A DNA stretch of 64,000 nt, taken from positions 1 to 64,000 of the forward strand of contig DASPLX010000091.1 in the NCBI GenBank assembly GCA_035627375.1, given 5' to 3'. The notes under the pieces are model-generated. The model ran no database searches and was not told the origin of the DNA. It saw only the letters and a list, made by a program, of their open reading frames with translations. Positions 1-8,496 of the stretch are shown one piece after another (within the stretch, counting starts at the first letter, position 1; every line of letters begins with the position of its first letter). The translations under genes were made by a program, and so were the position numbers. This DNA is from DASPLX01 sp035627375. GTDB taxonomy: Bacteria > Pseudomonadota > Gammaproteobacteria > Burkholderiales > Burkholderiaceae_D.

Positions 1-659
1 GGCTAGATCCGAAGCGCCGCGCGCGAACCATTCAACACTGGTCGGCGCGACTGGTCGCGATTTGCGGTGTGCGGATCGATCTGCGCGTTCCGGCCGGGCG
101 GCATGCCGCGGAGAAAGCGCTGATCGTCGCGAATCATGTCTCCTGGCTGGATATCTTCGTCATCAACACCGTCCAGCCCTGCCGTTTCGTGGCGAAATCC
201 GATATCCGCGATTGGCCCCTGATCGGCTGGTTGTGCATGAAGGCCGGCACGGTCTTCATCGCCCGCGGCAAGATGCGCGATGTGCGGCGCACCTTCGAGC
301 ATCTCGTCGCGGCCTTGCATGAAGGCGAGCACGTCGCCTTTTTTCCGGAAGGAGGCACGGCCGCGCCCGGCACGCTGCGGCCGTTCCACGCCAACCTGTT
401 CGAGGCGGCGATCGACGCCGGCGTGCCGGTCCAGCCCTATGCGCTGCAATACGTCGATGCCGAGGGGCGCCTGCATGCCGCGGCCGACTTCACGGGCGAT
501 GTGAATTTCGTGCAAAGCGCGTTCAGGATCGCGCGCGCGCGCCGGATGACCGCCCAACTGATCCTGTTGCCGCCGATCCCCACCGCGCAGGCGCACCGCC
601 GCGAGCTGGCTGACGCGGCGCGCGCATCGATTGCTGCCGCGCTCGGCTACCAGGACTAG
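1..659 (+). CDS. plsC: 1-acyl-sn-glycerol-3-phosphate acyltransferase (PlsC family), 5' end cut by window edge
   Basis: Lysophospholipid acyltransferase that would acylate lysophosphatidic acid to phosphatidic acid at the inner membrane. The reading frame is open from base 3, so the N-terminus lies outside the window. The family HX4D motif is visible as NHVSWLD, and the second block as FPEGG within VAFFPEGG (usually FPEGT). The later segment with PVQPYAL fits the PlsC fold. It ends 10 bases before the convergent apaH stop. Substrate is inferred from family; related ornithine-lipid or lyso-lipid acyltransferases share these motifs, so the exact acceptor is uncertain. Confidence 0.85.
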   Translation, partial: LDPKRRARTIQHWSARLVAICGVRIDLRVPAGRHAAEKALIVANHVSWLDIFVINTVQPCRFVAKSDIRDWPLIGWLCMKAGTVFIARGKMRDVRRTFEHLVAALHEGEHVAFFPEGGTAAPGTLRPFHANLFEAAIDAGVPVQPYALQYVDAEGRLHAAADFTGDVNFVQSAFRIARARRMTAQLILLPPIPTAQAHRRELADAARASIAAALGYQD

Positions 660-669
660 CCGGGCACCC

Positions 670-1488
670 CTAGCCGGGCGTCCGATATTGCGGGCAGTCG
701 ACCTGGAACAACGCCCGATCCGTCAACCGCACCGCGGTAAGCTTGCCGCCCCAGACGCAGCCGGTGTCCAGTCCGATCAGATTGGGTTCCAGGATCAATC
801 CGCGCAACGACCAGTGGCCGAATACGACCGTGATGTTCGCGGTCTTGCGTTCCGGCAGCTCGAACCAGGGCAGCAAGCCTGGCGGCGCCTCTTTCGCGTC
901 TTCCGGCGTGTTCAGCACCATCGTGCCGTCCGGCCGGCAATAGCGCATGCGCGTCAAGGCATTGACGATGCAGCGCAGGCGATCGACGCCGCGCAGGCCG
1001 TCGTCCCATTTGTCCGGCGTATTGCCGTACATCTCGTGCAGGAAATCGCCCCAGTCGGGGCCGCGCAAGACGCTCTCGACTTCGTGGGCCAGCGCCAGCG
1101 TCTGCTCGGCAGTCCATTGCGGCAGGACGCCGGCATGCACCATCAGGTGCCCGTCGCGCAACTGCGCAAGCGGTTGGCGCCTTAACCAATCGAGCAATTC
1201 GCCGCGATCCGGAGCGTCCAGGATCGCCTGCAGGGTATCGTTGCGGCCGGGCTTGCGGACGCCATGGAAGACGGCAAGCAAATGCAGATCATGATTGCCC
1301 AATACCATGTTCGTGGTATTCCCAAGCGCGCGCAATTCCCTTAGAGTGGCGAGCGATTCCGGTCCGCGATTGACCAGATCGCCCATGAATACCAGTTCCG
1401 GATCGTCGCAGGCGATATGGATGCGCCTCAGCAAGGCTCGCAGGCGTGGCTGGCAACCTTGTACGTCGCCGATCGCAAAAATCGTCAT
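670..1488 (-). CDS. apaH: Symmetrical bis(5'-nucleosyl)-tetraphosphatase ApaH
   Basis: Hydrolyses diadenosine tetraphosphate to two ADP, limiting Ap4A alarmone and RNA 5' Np4 caps in the cytoplasm. The protein is 272 aa, close to the usual length of about 275-280. Metallophosphoesterase motifs are intact: GDVQGC near residue 7, GDLVNRGPES, and GNHDLHLLA. I chose the ATG at 1488 (MTIFAIGDVQG) because the motif sits at the extreme N-terminus in this family; the open frame extends 15 codons further upstream without similarity. Convergent with plsC; its promoter must lie in the AT-rich region shared with the polysaccharide operon. Confidence 0.95.
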   Translation of the reverse strand: MTIFAIGDVQGCQPRLRALLRRIHIACDDPELVFMGDLVNRGPESLATLRELRALGNTTNMVLGNHDLHLLAVFHGVRKPGRNDTLQAILDAPDRGELLDWLRRQPLAQLRDGHLMVHAGVLPQWTAEQTLALAHEVESVLRGPDWGDFLHEMYGNTPDKWDDGLRGVDRLRCIVNALTRMRYCRPDGTMVLNTPEDAKEAPPGLLPWFELPERKTANITVVFGHWSLRGLILEPNLIGLDTGCVWGGKLTAVRLTDRALFQVDCPQYRTPG

Positions 1489-1597
1489 AGAAGTGCTGTC
1501 ATTCGGTAAAGGCGTGTCTTTGCAAAAAGACAAAGTGTCGGTATTTCTATATAAAAAAATTCACTTCGGAAAAGCTTAAATGCAAGAAGTAACAATT

Positions 1598-1632
1598 CAT
1601 TACAGCATCCGGAATCATCTGTTGCTGTAATG
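1598..1632. promoter_or_regulatory. Perfect 10-bp inverted repeat upstream of rfbB
   Basis: CATTACAGCA (1598-1607) and TGCTGTAATG (1623-1632) are exact reverse complements separated by 15 bases. It lies in the AT-rich apaH/rfbB divergent region about 110 bases before rfbB. Spacing and symmetry suggest a dimeric regulator site; a hairpin in a leader transcript is the alternative. No matching regulator was recognised. Confidence 0.45.
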
Positions 1633-1693
1633 CGTCATTGGGATGGCGGATCTAATAATTGGCGATTTTAATAAGATGGGCGCGTAAAATCGC

Positions 1694-1714
1694 ATATTCA
1701 TCGAATATTCATCG
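1694..1714 (+). promoter_or_regulatory. Tandem ATATTCATCG repeats with 11-bp period before rfbB
   Basis: ATATTCATCG occurs at 1694-1703 and again at 1705-1714, one helical turn apart, 28 bases before the rfbB ATG. Direct repeats with this period are typical of binding by response-regulator dimers, but no regulator is identified. An AGGA Shine-Dalgarno-like stretch follows just before the start codon. Confidence 0.35.
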
Positions 1715-1741
1715 CATTTTGGTTATACGCAGGATACAAGA

Positions 1742-2821
1742 ATGATTCTAATTACTGGCGGAGCCGGGTTCATCGGTGCGAATTTCGTGCTGGACTGGCT
1801 TGCGCAGGAGGATGAGCCGGTTGTCAATCTCGACAAGCTCACCTATGCCGGCAATCTGAACAATCTGCGTGCCATCGAAAACGATCCCCGCCATGTATTC
1901 GTGCGCGGAGATATCTGCGACGCCGATCTGGTGAGCTGTCTGCTGGCCACCCACCGGCCGCGCGCGATCCTGCACTTCGCCGCCGAGAGCCATGTCGACC
2001 GTTCGATTCACGGACCGGATGCCTTCGTGCAGACCAACGTCAACGGCACGTTCACCTTGTTGCAGGCGGCTCTGACGCATTGGAGCAAGCTGCCGGATGC
2101 GGAAAAGGAGGCGTTCCGCTTCCTGCATGTCTCGACCGACGAAGTGTACGGCACGCTCGGTCCCGGCGATCCTCCGTTCACCGAAACGACCGCGTACGCG
2201 CCGAACAGCCCGTATTCCGCCTCCAAGGCGGCCAGCGATCACCTGGTGCGAGCCTATCGCCATACCTATGGATTGCCGACGCTGACGACGAATTGCTCCA
2301 ACAATTACGGGCCGCTGCAGTTTCCCGAGAAGCTGATTCCCCTCACGATCGCCAATGCGCTGGCGGGCAAGTCCTTGCCGGTATATGGCGACGGCAAGCA
2401 GGTGCGCGACTGGTTGTATGTGGGCGATCACTGTGCGGCCATACGCCGCGTGCTTGCCGAGGGCCGGCCCGGCGAGGTCTACAACATCGGCGGCTGGAAC
2501 GAAAAAACCAATCTCGAAGTCGTGCATACCCTGTGCGACATGCTGGATCGGCTGGCGCCTAAGGCGGGCGGCAGCTATCGCGATCAGATCGCCTTCGTCG
2601 CCGATCGTCCGGGCCACGATCGACGTTACGCGATCGACGCCGGCAAGATCGACCGCGAGCTCGATTGGAAGCCGAATGAATCCTTCGTCACCGGCATCGA
2701 GAAAACGGTACGCTGGTATCTCGCCCACCAGGACTGGGTGCGCGACGTGCAATCCGGCGACTACCTGAAGTGGGTCACCCAAAACTACGGGCAGCGCGGC
2801 GCTGCAAAGGAAAACGCATGA
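1742..2821 (+). CDS. rfbB: dTDP-glucose 4,6-dehydratase
   Basis: Second step of dTDP-L-rhamnose synthesis: NAD-dependent conversion of dTDP-glucose to dTDP-4-keto-6-deoxyglucose. The 359-aa protein has the Rossmann motif GGAGFIGANF at the N-terminus, STDEVYG carrying the catalytic Thr-Asp-Glu, and the Tyr-x3-Lys pair in PYSASKAAS. Length matches the short-chain dehydrogenase family. It is the first gene of rfbBACD; its stop overlaps the rfbA start (ATGA), indicating translational coupling. The promoter region upstream contains an inverted repeat and a tandem repeat. Confidence 0.96.
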   Translation: MILITGGAGFIGANFVLDWLAQEDEPVVNLDKLTYAGNLNNLRAIENDPRHVFVRGDICDADLVSCLLATHRPRAILHFAAESHVDRSIHGPDAFVQTNVNGTFTLLQAALTHWSKLPDAEKEAFRFLHVSTDEVYGTLGPGDPPFTETTAYAPNSPYSASKAASDHLVRAYRHTYGLPTLTTNCSNNYGPLQFPEKLIPLTIANALAGKSLPVYGDGKQVRDWLYVGDHCAAIRRVLAEGRPGEVYNIGGWNEKTNLEVVHTLCDMLDRLAPKAGGSYRDQIAFVADRPGHDRRYAIDAGKIDRELDWKPNESFVTGIEKTVRWYLAHQDWVRDVQSGDYLKWVTQNYGQRGAAKENA

Positions 2822-3723
2822 CGGGCCAAGAGCAGACCGCCGTGGCGCGCAAGGGCATCATCCTGGCCGGCGGCTCCGGCACGCGGCTCTATCCGGCCAC
2901 GATGTCGATATCGAAGCAATTGCTGCCGGTGTACGACAAGCCGATGATCTATTACCCCTTGACCACGCTGATGCTGGCCGGAATACGTGACATCCTGCTG
3001 ATCTCGACGCCCCAGGACACCCCGCGTTTTTCCAGCCTGCTCGGCGACGGCAGCCAATGGGGCATCAATCTCAGCTACGCGGTGCAACCGTCGCCGGACG
3101 GCCTGGCCCAGGCTTTCATCATCGGCCGCGATTTCGTCGACGGCAAGCCGTCCGCGCTGGTCCTCGGCGACAACATCTATTACGGCCACGATCTCGATCC
3201 GAAACTGCGTTCGGCATCCATGCGCGCCGACGGCGCCACGGTGTTCGCTTATCACGTCCACGACCCGGAACGTTATGGCGTGGTCGAGTTCGATGCCGGC
3301 CGGCGCGCCATCAGCATCGTCGAGAAGCCGGCGCAGCCGAAATCGAATTACGCCGTGACGGGGCTGTATTTCTACGACCACCAGGTATGCGATATCGCGC
3401 GGTCCCTGACGCCGTCGGCGCGGGGCGAGCTGGAGATCACCGACGTCAATCGCATCTATCTCGAACGCGGCATGCTGAATGTCGAGGTGATGGGGCGCGG
3501 CATGGCTTGGCTCGACACCGGGACCCACGAATCGCTGCTCGACGCGTCGCAATTCATCGCCACGCTCGAGAAGCGGCAGGGCCTGAAGGTGGCCTGCCCG
3601 GAAGAGGTGGCGTACCGCAAGGGCTATATCGATGCCTCCCAGCTGGAAAGACTGGCGCGCGTGCTCGAAAAGAGCGGATACGGCCGCTATCTCCTGCGCA
3701 TTCTCGAAGACAAGGTGTTCTGA
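2818..3723 (+). CDS. rfbA: Glucose-1-phosphate thymidylyltransferase
   Basis: Makes dTDP-glucose from dTTP and glucose-1-phosphate, the entry step of the dTDP-L-rhamnose pathway. 301 aa from the ATG at 2818; the frame is open upstream, but this start overlaps the rfbB stop and leaves the expected short N-terminus before the nucleotide-binding signature GGSGTRLYP. Further hallmarks are the KQLLPVYDKPMIYYP block, the VEKP loop, and WLDTGTHESL. The C-terminus ends in the usual ILEDKVF-type tail. Two bases separate it from rfbC. Confidence 0.96.
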   Translation: MTGQEQTAVARKGIILAGGSGTRLYPATMSISKQLLPVYDKPMIYYPLTTLMLAGIRDILLISTPQDTPRFSSLLGDGSQWGINLSYAVQPSPDGLAQAFIIGRDFVDGKPSALVLGDNIYYGHDLDPKLRSASMRADGATVFAYHVHDPERYGVVEFDAGRRAISIVEKPAQPKSNYAVTGLYFYDHQVCDIARSLTPSARGELEITDVNRIYLERGMLNVEVMGRGMAWLDTGTHESLLDASQFIATLEKRQGLKVACPEEVAYRKGYIDASQLERLARVLEKSGYGRYLLRILEDKVF

Positions 3724-3725
3724 GC

Positions 3726-4277
3726 ATGAATGTCGTCGCTACCGAGATTCCCGATGTCCTGATCCTCGAGCCGAAGGTGTTCGGGGACGGCCGCGGCTTC
3801 TTCTTCGAGAGCTTCAACGAGCGCCATTTCGCCGAGGCGATCGGCATGCGCGAGAAGGTGCCGAGCTTCGTGCAGGACAATCATTCGAAGTCTGCCGCCC
3901 GCGTATTGCGCGGCCTGCACTATCAGATCCGGCAGCCGCAGGGCAAGCTGGTGCGCGTGGTCGCGGGCGAAGTGTTCGACGTGGCGGTCGACCTGCGCAA
4001 GTCGTCGCCGACTTTCGGGCGCTGGGTCGGCGTGACGCTGTCCGCCGAGAACAAGCGGCAGCTGTGGATACCCGCGGGCTTTGCGCATGGCTTCGTCGTC
4101 ACCAGCGAATCGGCCGAGTTCCTGTACAAGACGACCGATTATTGGGCGCCGGAACATGAGCGCTGCATACGCTGGAACGATCCCGCGCTGAATATCGCCT
4201 GGCCGGTGGACGATCCCATATTATCGGACAAGGATGGCAAGGGATTGTCGCTTGCCGACGCCGAGGTGTTCGCATGA
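3726..4277 (+). CDS. rfbC: dTDP-4-dehydrorhamnose 3,5-epimerase
   Basis: Epimerises dTDP-4-keto-6-deoxyglucose at C3 and C5. 183 aa, the standard RmlC length. The cupin fold is indicated by DGRGFFFES near the N-terminus, RGLHYQ with the catalytic His, the GKLVRVV strand and WIPAGFAHGF, then YKTTDYW. The ATG at 3726 follows the rfbA stop by two bases. The end overlaps the rfbD start by four bases, so the operon is tightly coupled. Confidence 0.96.
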   Translation: MNVVATEIPDVLILEPKVFGDGRGFFFESFNERHFAEAIGMREKVPSFVQDNHSKSAARVLRGLHYQIRQPQGKLVRVVAGEVFDVAVDLRKSSPTFGRWVGVTLSAENKRQLWIPAGFAHGFVVTSESAEFLYKTTDYWAPEHERCIRWNDPALNIAWPVDDPILSDKDGKGLSLADAEVFA

Positions 4278-5170
4278 GGATACTCGTCATCGGCAAGCAT
4301 GGGCAGGTCGGCCACGAACTCGAACGCAGCCTGCAATGCCTGGGCGAAGTCGTGGCCCTCGATCGCCGGCAGATGGATTTGGCGGACCTGGACCAAGTCC
4401 GTGAGACAATACGGGCCGTCCAGCCCCGGCTGATCGTCAATTCGGCGGCCTATACCGCTGTGGACCTGGCGGAAAGCGAGCCGGCGCTGGCCCTGCGCGT
4501 CAATGGCGAGGCGCCCGGAGTGATGGCCGAAGAGGCAGCCCGGCTTGGCGCGGCCGTCGTCCATTATTCGACCGATTACGTGTTCGACGGCAGCAAGCAG
4601 GACGCCTATGCCGAAGACGATACGCCTTGCCCCCTCAATGCCTATGGCAGGAGCAAGCTGGCCGGCGAACAGGCGGTGCAGGCGTCCGGCGCCGCGCACC
4701 TGATCCTGCGGACGAGTTGGGTATATGGCGCGCGCGGCAGGAATTTCCTGCTGACCGTGCAGCGGCTTGCGCGCGAGCGCAGCGAGTTGCGCATCGTCGC
4801 GGACCAGCGCGGCGCGCCGACATGGTGCCGCACGATCGCCGATGCAACGGCACATGCCGTGGCACAACTGATCGGGGCGGATCGCGAAAAAACGATGTTG
4901 AAGGATGCGATACGTCGCGATGTGTGGCAAGAGCTCGGCGGTATTTACCATCTTACTGCTCAAGGTCAAACCACCTGGCACGGGTTCGCGCAAGCTATTG
5001 TTGCAGCGATGCACGAAGAAAAGAAACCGTGTGTCGTGCCGATCAGCACGCGCGAATATCCCTTGCCAGCCATGCGACCGGCCAATTCGGTGCTGTCGTG
5101 CGAACGCTGGTCGCGCCGGTTCTGCCGTTTGCCCGAGTGGGAGACCGCATTGAGACTGTGCTTGGAATGA
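4274..5170 (+). CDS. rfbD: dTDP-4-dehydrorhamnose reductase
   Basis: NADPH-dependent last step giving dTDP-L-rhamnose. 298 aa with an N-terminal Rossmann motif (GKHGQVGHEL), STDYVFDG, and the catalytic YGRSK (Tyr-x3-Lys). Last gene of the rfbBACD block. The final third (about 4870-5170) looks less GC-rich than the rest and carries a short insertion-like stretch (around DREKTMLKDAIRRD) before the family's GGIYHLTAQG block; this could reflect recombination within the gene. The frame is intact and the function is not in doubt. Confidence 0.94.
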   Translation: MRILVIGKHGQVGHELERSLQCLGEVVALDRRQMDLADLDQVRETIRAVQPRLIVNSAAYTAVDLAESEPALALRVNGEAPGVMAEEAARLGAAVVHYSTDYVFDGSKQDAYAEDDTPCPLNAYGRSKLAGEQAVQASGAAHLILRTSWVYGARGRNFLLTVQRLARERSELRIVADQRGAPTWCRTIADATAHAVAQLIGADREKTMLKDAIRRDVWQELGGIYHLTAQGQTTWHGFAQAIVAAMHEEKKPCVVPISTREYPLPAMRPANSVLSCERWSRRFCRLPEWETALRLCLE

Positions 5171-5242
5171 TTCCGGCATCCGAAACAAAAAAAGGCCAAG
5201 GCCGTTTCATATGCCATCGAGATTAATTTTGTGAGACCCAAT

Positions 5243-6646
5243 ATGCTGATTCCGATCATTCTTTCCGGAGGCGCCGGTACCCGACTGTGGCCGGTATCGC
5301 GAGAAGCTCATCCGAAGCCGTTCATGCGCATCGGCGGGGGCAAGACCTTGCTGACGCAGACGCACGAGCGCGCGCTTGCTGTATCGGATCAGACCGCGCC
5401 CTTGATCGTGACGAATCGCGACTACTACTTCCTGTCGCACGACGAACTCGCGAACCAGGATGTCCAGCCGCGCTACCTGCTCGAACCCACCGGGCGCAAC
5501 ACGGCGCCGGCCATCGCGCTCGCCGCCTTGTGGGCGATGGAACAGAAGAGCGACGCCTGCATGCTGGTGATGCCGGCCGACCATTTGATCAAGGACACCC
5601 CGACCTTCTATTCCGCCGTGCGCCAGGCGGAGGTGTTGGCCCGCGACGGCATGCTGGTCTTGTTCGGCGTGCGTCCGACCGCGCCGGAAACCGGCTTCGG
5701 CTACATCGAAATGGGAGCGGCCATCACCCCGTTCGCCAATGCCGTGCAGCGCTTCGTCGAAAAACCGAACGCCGCCACCGCGCAGCAGTATCTCGCGCAG
5801 GGCAATTACGTCTGGAACAGCGGCATGTTCTGCTTCACCGCGCGCACCATCATCGAGGCCCTCGACGCCCACGCGCCGGAACTGATGGCGATGGCGCGCA
5901 AGGTCTGGCAGGAGACGCAAAGCGGCGGCAAGACGACGGAATTGCCGGCCAGTTTCGAAGAACTGGAAAACATCTCGATCGACTACGCCGTCATGGAAAA
6001 GGCCGGCAACATCGCCGTCATTCCGGGCAACTTCGACTGGAGCGATATCGGCGCCTGGAGCGCGGTCGCCAGCGCCTGCCCCGCCGACGAACAGGGCAAC
6101 ACGGTGTGCGGCGAGAGCATCGTGATCGATACGAACAACACGCATATCGAGAATCACGACCGCCTGGTGGCGGCGATCGGCCTGGACAATCTGCTCATCA
6201 TCGATACGCCGGACGCCTTGCTGGTGGCCGACAAATCCAAGAGCCAGGAAGTCAAGCAGGTCGTCAGCCAGCTCAAGGCCAGCCAGCATGTCGCGCACAA
6301 GCTGCATCGCACCGTGCGCCGTCCGTGGGGCACCTACACGGTCCTCGAGGAAGGTCCGGGCTTCAAGATCAAGCGCATCGTCGTCAAGCCGGGCGCATCG
6401 TTGTCGCTGCAACTGCATCATCATCGCAGCGAGCACTGGGTCGTCGTGTCCGGCACGGCCGAGGTCGTGAACGGCGACCAGACCATCCAGCTGCGCGCCA
6501 ACCAGTCCACTTATATCCCTGCCGGCAACAAGCACCGTCTGGCGAATACCGGCGAGGCCGACCTGGCATTGATCGAGGTACAATGCGGCCACTATCTGGG
6601 CGAAGACGACATCGTCCGGTTCGAAGACATGTATGGCAGGGTGTGA
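5243..6646 (+). CDS. manC: Mannose-1-phosphate guanylyltransferase / mannose-6-phosphate isomerase (bifunctional)
   Basis: Type II phosphomannose isomerase/GDP-mannose pyrophosphorylase, supplying GDP-mannose for gmd. N-terminal nucleotidyltransferase domain shows LSGGAGTRLWPVSRE and the FVEKP motif; the C-terminal cupin isomerase domain (roughly the last 115 residues) shows RPWGTYTVLE and the metal-binding LQLHHHRSEHW. 467 aa from the ATG at 5243; a GTG at 5231 in the same frame is an alternative that adds four residues. Separated from rfbD by about 70 bases, so it may have its own start of transcription. Confidence 0.94.
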   Translation: MLIPIILSGGAGTRLWPVSREAHPKPFMRIGGGKTLLTQTHERALAVSDQTAPLIVTNRDYYFLSHDELANQDVQPRYLLEPTGRNTAPAIALAALWAMEQKSDACMLVMPADHLIKDTPTFYSAVRQAEVLARDGMLVLFGVRPTAPETGFGYIEMGAAITPFANAVQRFVEKPNAATAQQYLAQGNYVWNSGMFCFTARTIIEALDAHAPELMAMARKVWQETQSGGKTTELPASFEELENISIDYAVMEKAGNIAVIPGNFDWSDIGAWSAVASACPADEQGNTVCGESIVIDTNNTHIENHDRLVAAIGLDNLLIIDTPDALLVADKSKSQEVKQVVSQLKASQHVAHKLHRTVRRPWGTYTVLEEGPGFKIKRIVVKPGASLSLQLHHHRSEHWVVVSGTAEVVNGDQTIQLRANQSTYIPAGNKHRLANTGEADLALIEVQCGHYLGEDDIVRFEDMYGRV

Positions 6647-6658
6647 AGGGTTTGATCA

Positions 6659-7456
6659 ATGGCAGTTGGCATGTTGCGTGCGATATGGAGCTATCGCGGC
6701 TTCATATTGGGCAGCGTCAAGCGCGAATTCCAGGCGCGCTATCGTAATTCCCTGCTTGGAGCGGCATGGACGGTATTGAATCCGCTGGCGATGATCGTCG
6801 TCTATACGATCATCTTTTCCCAGGTGATGCGTTCCCGGCTGCCGGGCGCCGACAATCAGTTCGCCTATAGCATCTACCTGTGCGCCGGCATACTGACCTG
6901 GGGGTTGTTCGCCGAGATCACGGGCCGGGCGCAGAACGTTTTTCTCGAGCACGCCAACCTGATCAAGAAAATCAACTTTCCCCGCATCTGCCTGCCGGTG
7001 ATCGTGGTGCTGAACGCCGGCGTCAACTTCGCGATCATCTTCGGCCTGTTTCTCGCCTTCCTGCTGTTCTCCGGCAATTTTCCGGGGCTCGCGCTCGCGG
7101 CCGTGCCGCCGGTGCTGGCGATCCAGATCCTTTTTTCGATCGGCCTCGGCATGGTGGTCGGCGTGCTGAACGTCTTCTTCCGCGACGTCGGACAATTCTT
7201 CGGCGTCCTGCTCCAGTTCTGGTTCTGGCTCACGCCGGTCGTCTACACGGCCTCCATCCTGCCGCAGTCGGTGCAATCCTGGCTGCAGTGGAATCCGATG
7301 ACGCCGGTGATCGGCGCCTACCAGGAGATTTTCGTACATGCCGCCTGGCCGGACTGGAGCGGTCTTGTTTTTCCCGCCGTCTTCGGCCTCTTGTTGTGCG
7401 TCTTCGGCATGCGGCTGTTCCGCAAGCGCGTCGGCGAAATCGTGGATGAGTTATGA
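6659..7456 (+). CDS. wzm: ABC-2 type polysaccharide exporter permease (Wzm-like)
   Basis: Integral membrane subunit of an O-polysaccharide ABC exporter. 265 aa, about six hydrophobic segments, with the family features EFQARYRNSLLGAAW near the N-terminus, NLIKKINFPR in the cytoplasmic loop, and WFWLTPVVY followed by NPMTPVI. Start 6659 has GAAGGG eight bases upstream. The stop overlaps the gmd start (ATGA). The partner ATPase (Wzt), normally the adjacent gene, is missing here and nowhere else in the window, so the exporter is incomplete as seen. The symbol is given by family resemblance. Confidence 0.85.
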   Translation: MAVGMLRAIWSYRGFILGSVKREFQARYRNSLLGAAWTVLNPLAMIVVYTIIFSQVMRSRLPGADNQFAYSIYLCAGILTWGLFAEITGRAQNVFLEHANLIKKINFPRICLPVIVVLNAGVNFAIIFGLFLAFLLFSGNFPGLALAAVPPVLAIQILFSIGLGMVVGVLNVFFRDVGQFFGVLLQFWFWLTPVVYTASILPQSVQSWLQWNPMTPVIGAYQEIFVHAAWPDWSGLVFPAVFGLLLCVFGMRLFRKRVGEIVDEL

Positions 7457-8496
7457 GCAATCAACCAATCGCCCTGATCACCGGCATTACCGGGCAAGAC
7501 GGCGCCTATCTCGCGGAACTCCTGCTCGGCAAGGGCTACCGGGTCTATGGCACGTATCGCCGCACCAGTTCCGTCAATTTCTGGCGCATCGAGGAAATCG
7601 GCATCGACCGGCATCCGGAGCTGCACCTGGTCGAATACGACCTGACCGATCTCGGGACCAGCATCCGCCTGCTGCAGAAAACCATGCCGACCGAGGTGTA
7701 CAACCTGGCGGCCCAGAGCTTCGTCGGCGTGTCGTTCGACCAGCCGATCACGACGGCGGAGATCACGGGCGTCGGCGCCGTCAATCTGCTGGAGGCGATC
7801 CGCATCGTCGATCCGAGGATCCGCTTCTACCAGGCGTCGACCTCCGAAATGTTCGGCAAGGTGCAGGCCATTCCGCAAAACGAGGGCACGCCTTTTTATC
7901 CGCGCAGCCCCTACGGGGTCGCCAAGCTGTATGCGCATTGGATGACGATCAACTATCGCGAGTCGTACGGCATATTCGGCTGCAGCGGCATCCTGTTCAA
8001 TCATGAGTCGCCGCTGCGCGGACGCGAGTTCGTCACGCGCAAGATCACCGACTCCGTCGCCAAGATCAAGCTCGGCCGGCTCGACCTGCTGGAACTCGGC
8101 AATCTCGACGCGAAACGCGACTGGGGCTACGCCAAGGAGTATGTCGAGGGCATGTGGCGCATGCTGCAGGCGGAGCGGCCGGATACCTATGTGCTGGCGA
8201 CCAACCGCACCGAGACCGTGCGCGATTTCGTCGCGATGGCGTTCAAGTCGGTCGGCATTCAGATCGAGTGGCGCGGCCATGCCGAGGCGGAGAACGGCGT
8301 CGACGCCGCCAGCGGCAAGACGCTGGTACGCGTCAATCCGAAGTTTTACCGCCCGGCGGAAGTCGATCTCCTGATCGGCGACGCCGCCAAAGCCAAAACC
8401 GGCCTCGGCTGGGAGCCGAAGACGACGCTGGAGCAGTTGTGCGACATGATGGTCCAGGCGGATTTGCGGAGAAACGAGCGTGGTTTCTCCTTCTGA
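7453..8496 (+). CDS. gmd: GDP-mannose 4,6-dehydratase
   Basis: Converts GDP-D-mannose to GDP-4-keto-6-deoxy-D-mannose using bound NADP. 347 aa with TGITGQDGAYLAELL at the N-terminus, STSEMFGK with the catalytic Ser/Thr-Glu, and SPYGVAKLYAHW with the Tyr-x3-Lys. NHESPLRGREFV and KRDWGYAKEYVEGMW are typical of Gmd and separate it from other SDR dehydratases. It overlaps the permease by four bases and the following reductase by 17, so the three are co-translated. Product is passed to Rmd. Confidence 0.96.
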   Translation: MSNQPIALITGITGQDGAYLAELLLGKGYRVYGTYRRTSSVNFWRIEEIGIDRHPELHLVEYDLTDLGTSIRLLQKTMPTEVYNLAAQSFVGVSFDQPITTAEITGVGAVNLLEAIRIVDPRIRFYQASTSEMFGKVQAIPQNEGTPFYPRSPYGVAKLYAHWMTINYRESYGIFGCSGILFNHESPLRGREFVTRKITDSVAKIKLGRLDLLELGNLDAKRDWGYAKEYVEGMWRMLQAERPDTYVLATNRTETVRDFVAMAFKSVGIQIEWRGHAEAENGVDAASGKTLVRVNPKFYRPAEVDLLIGDAAKAKTGLGWEPKTTLEQLCDMMVQADLRRNERGFSF

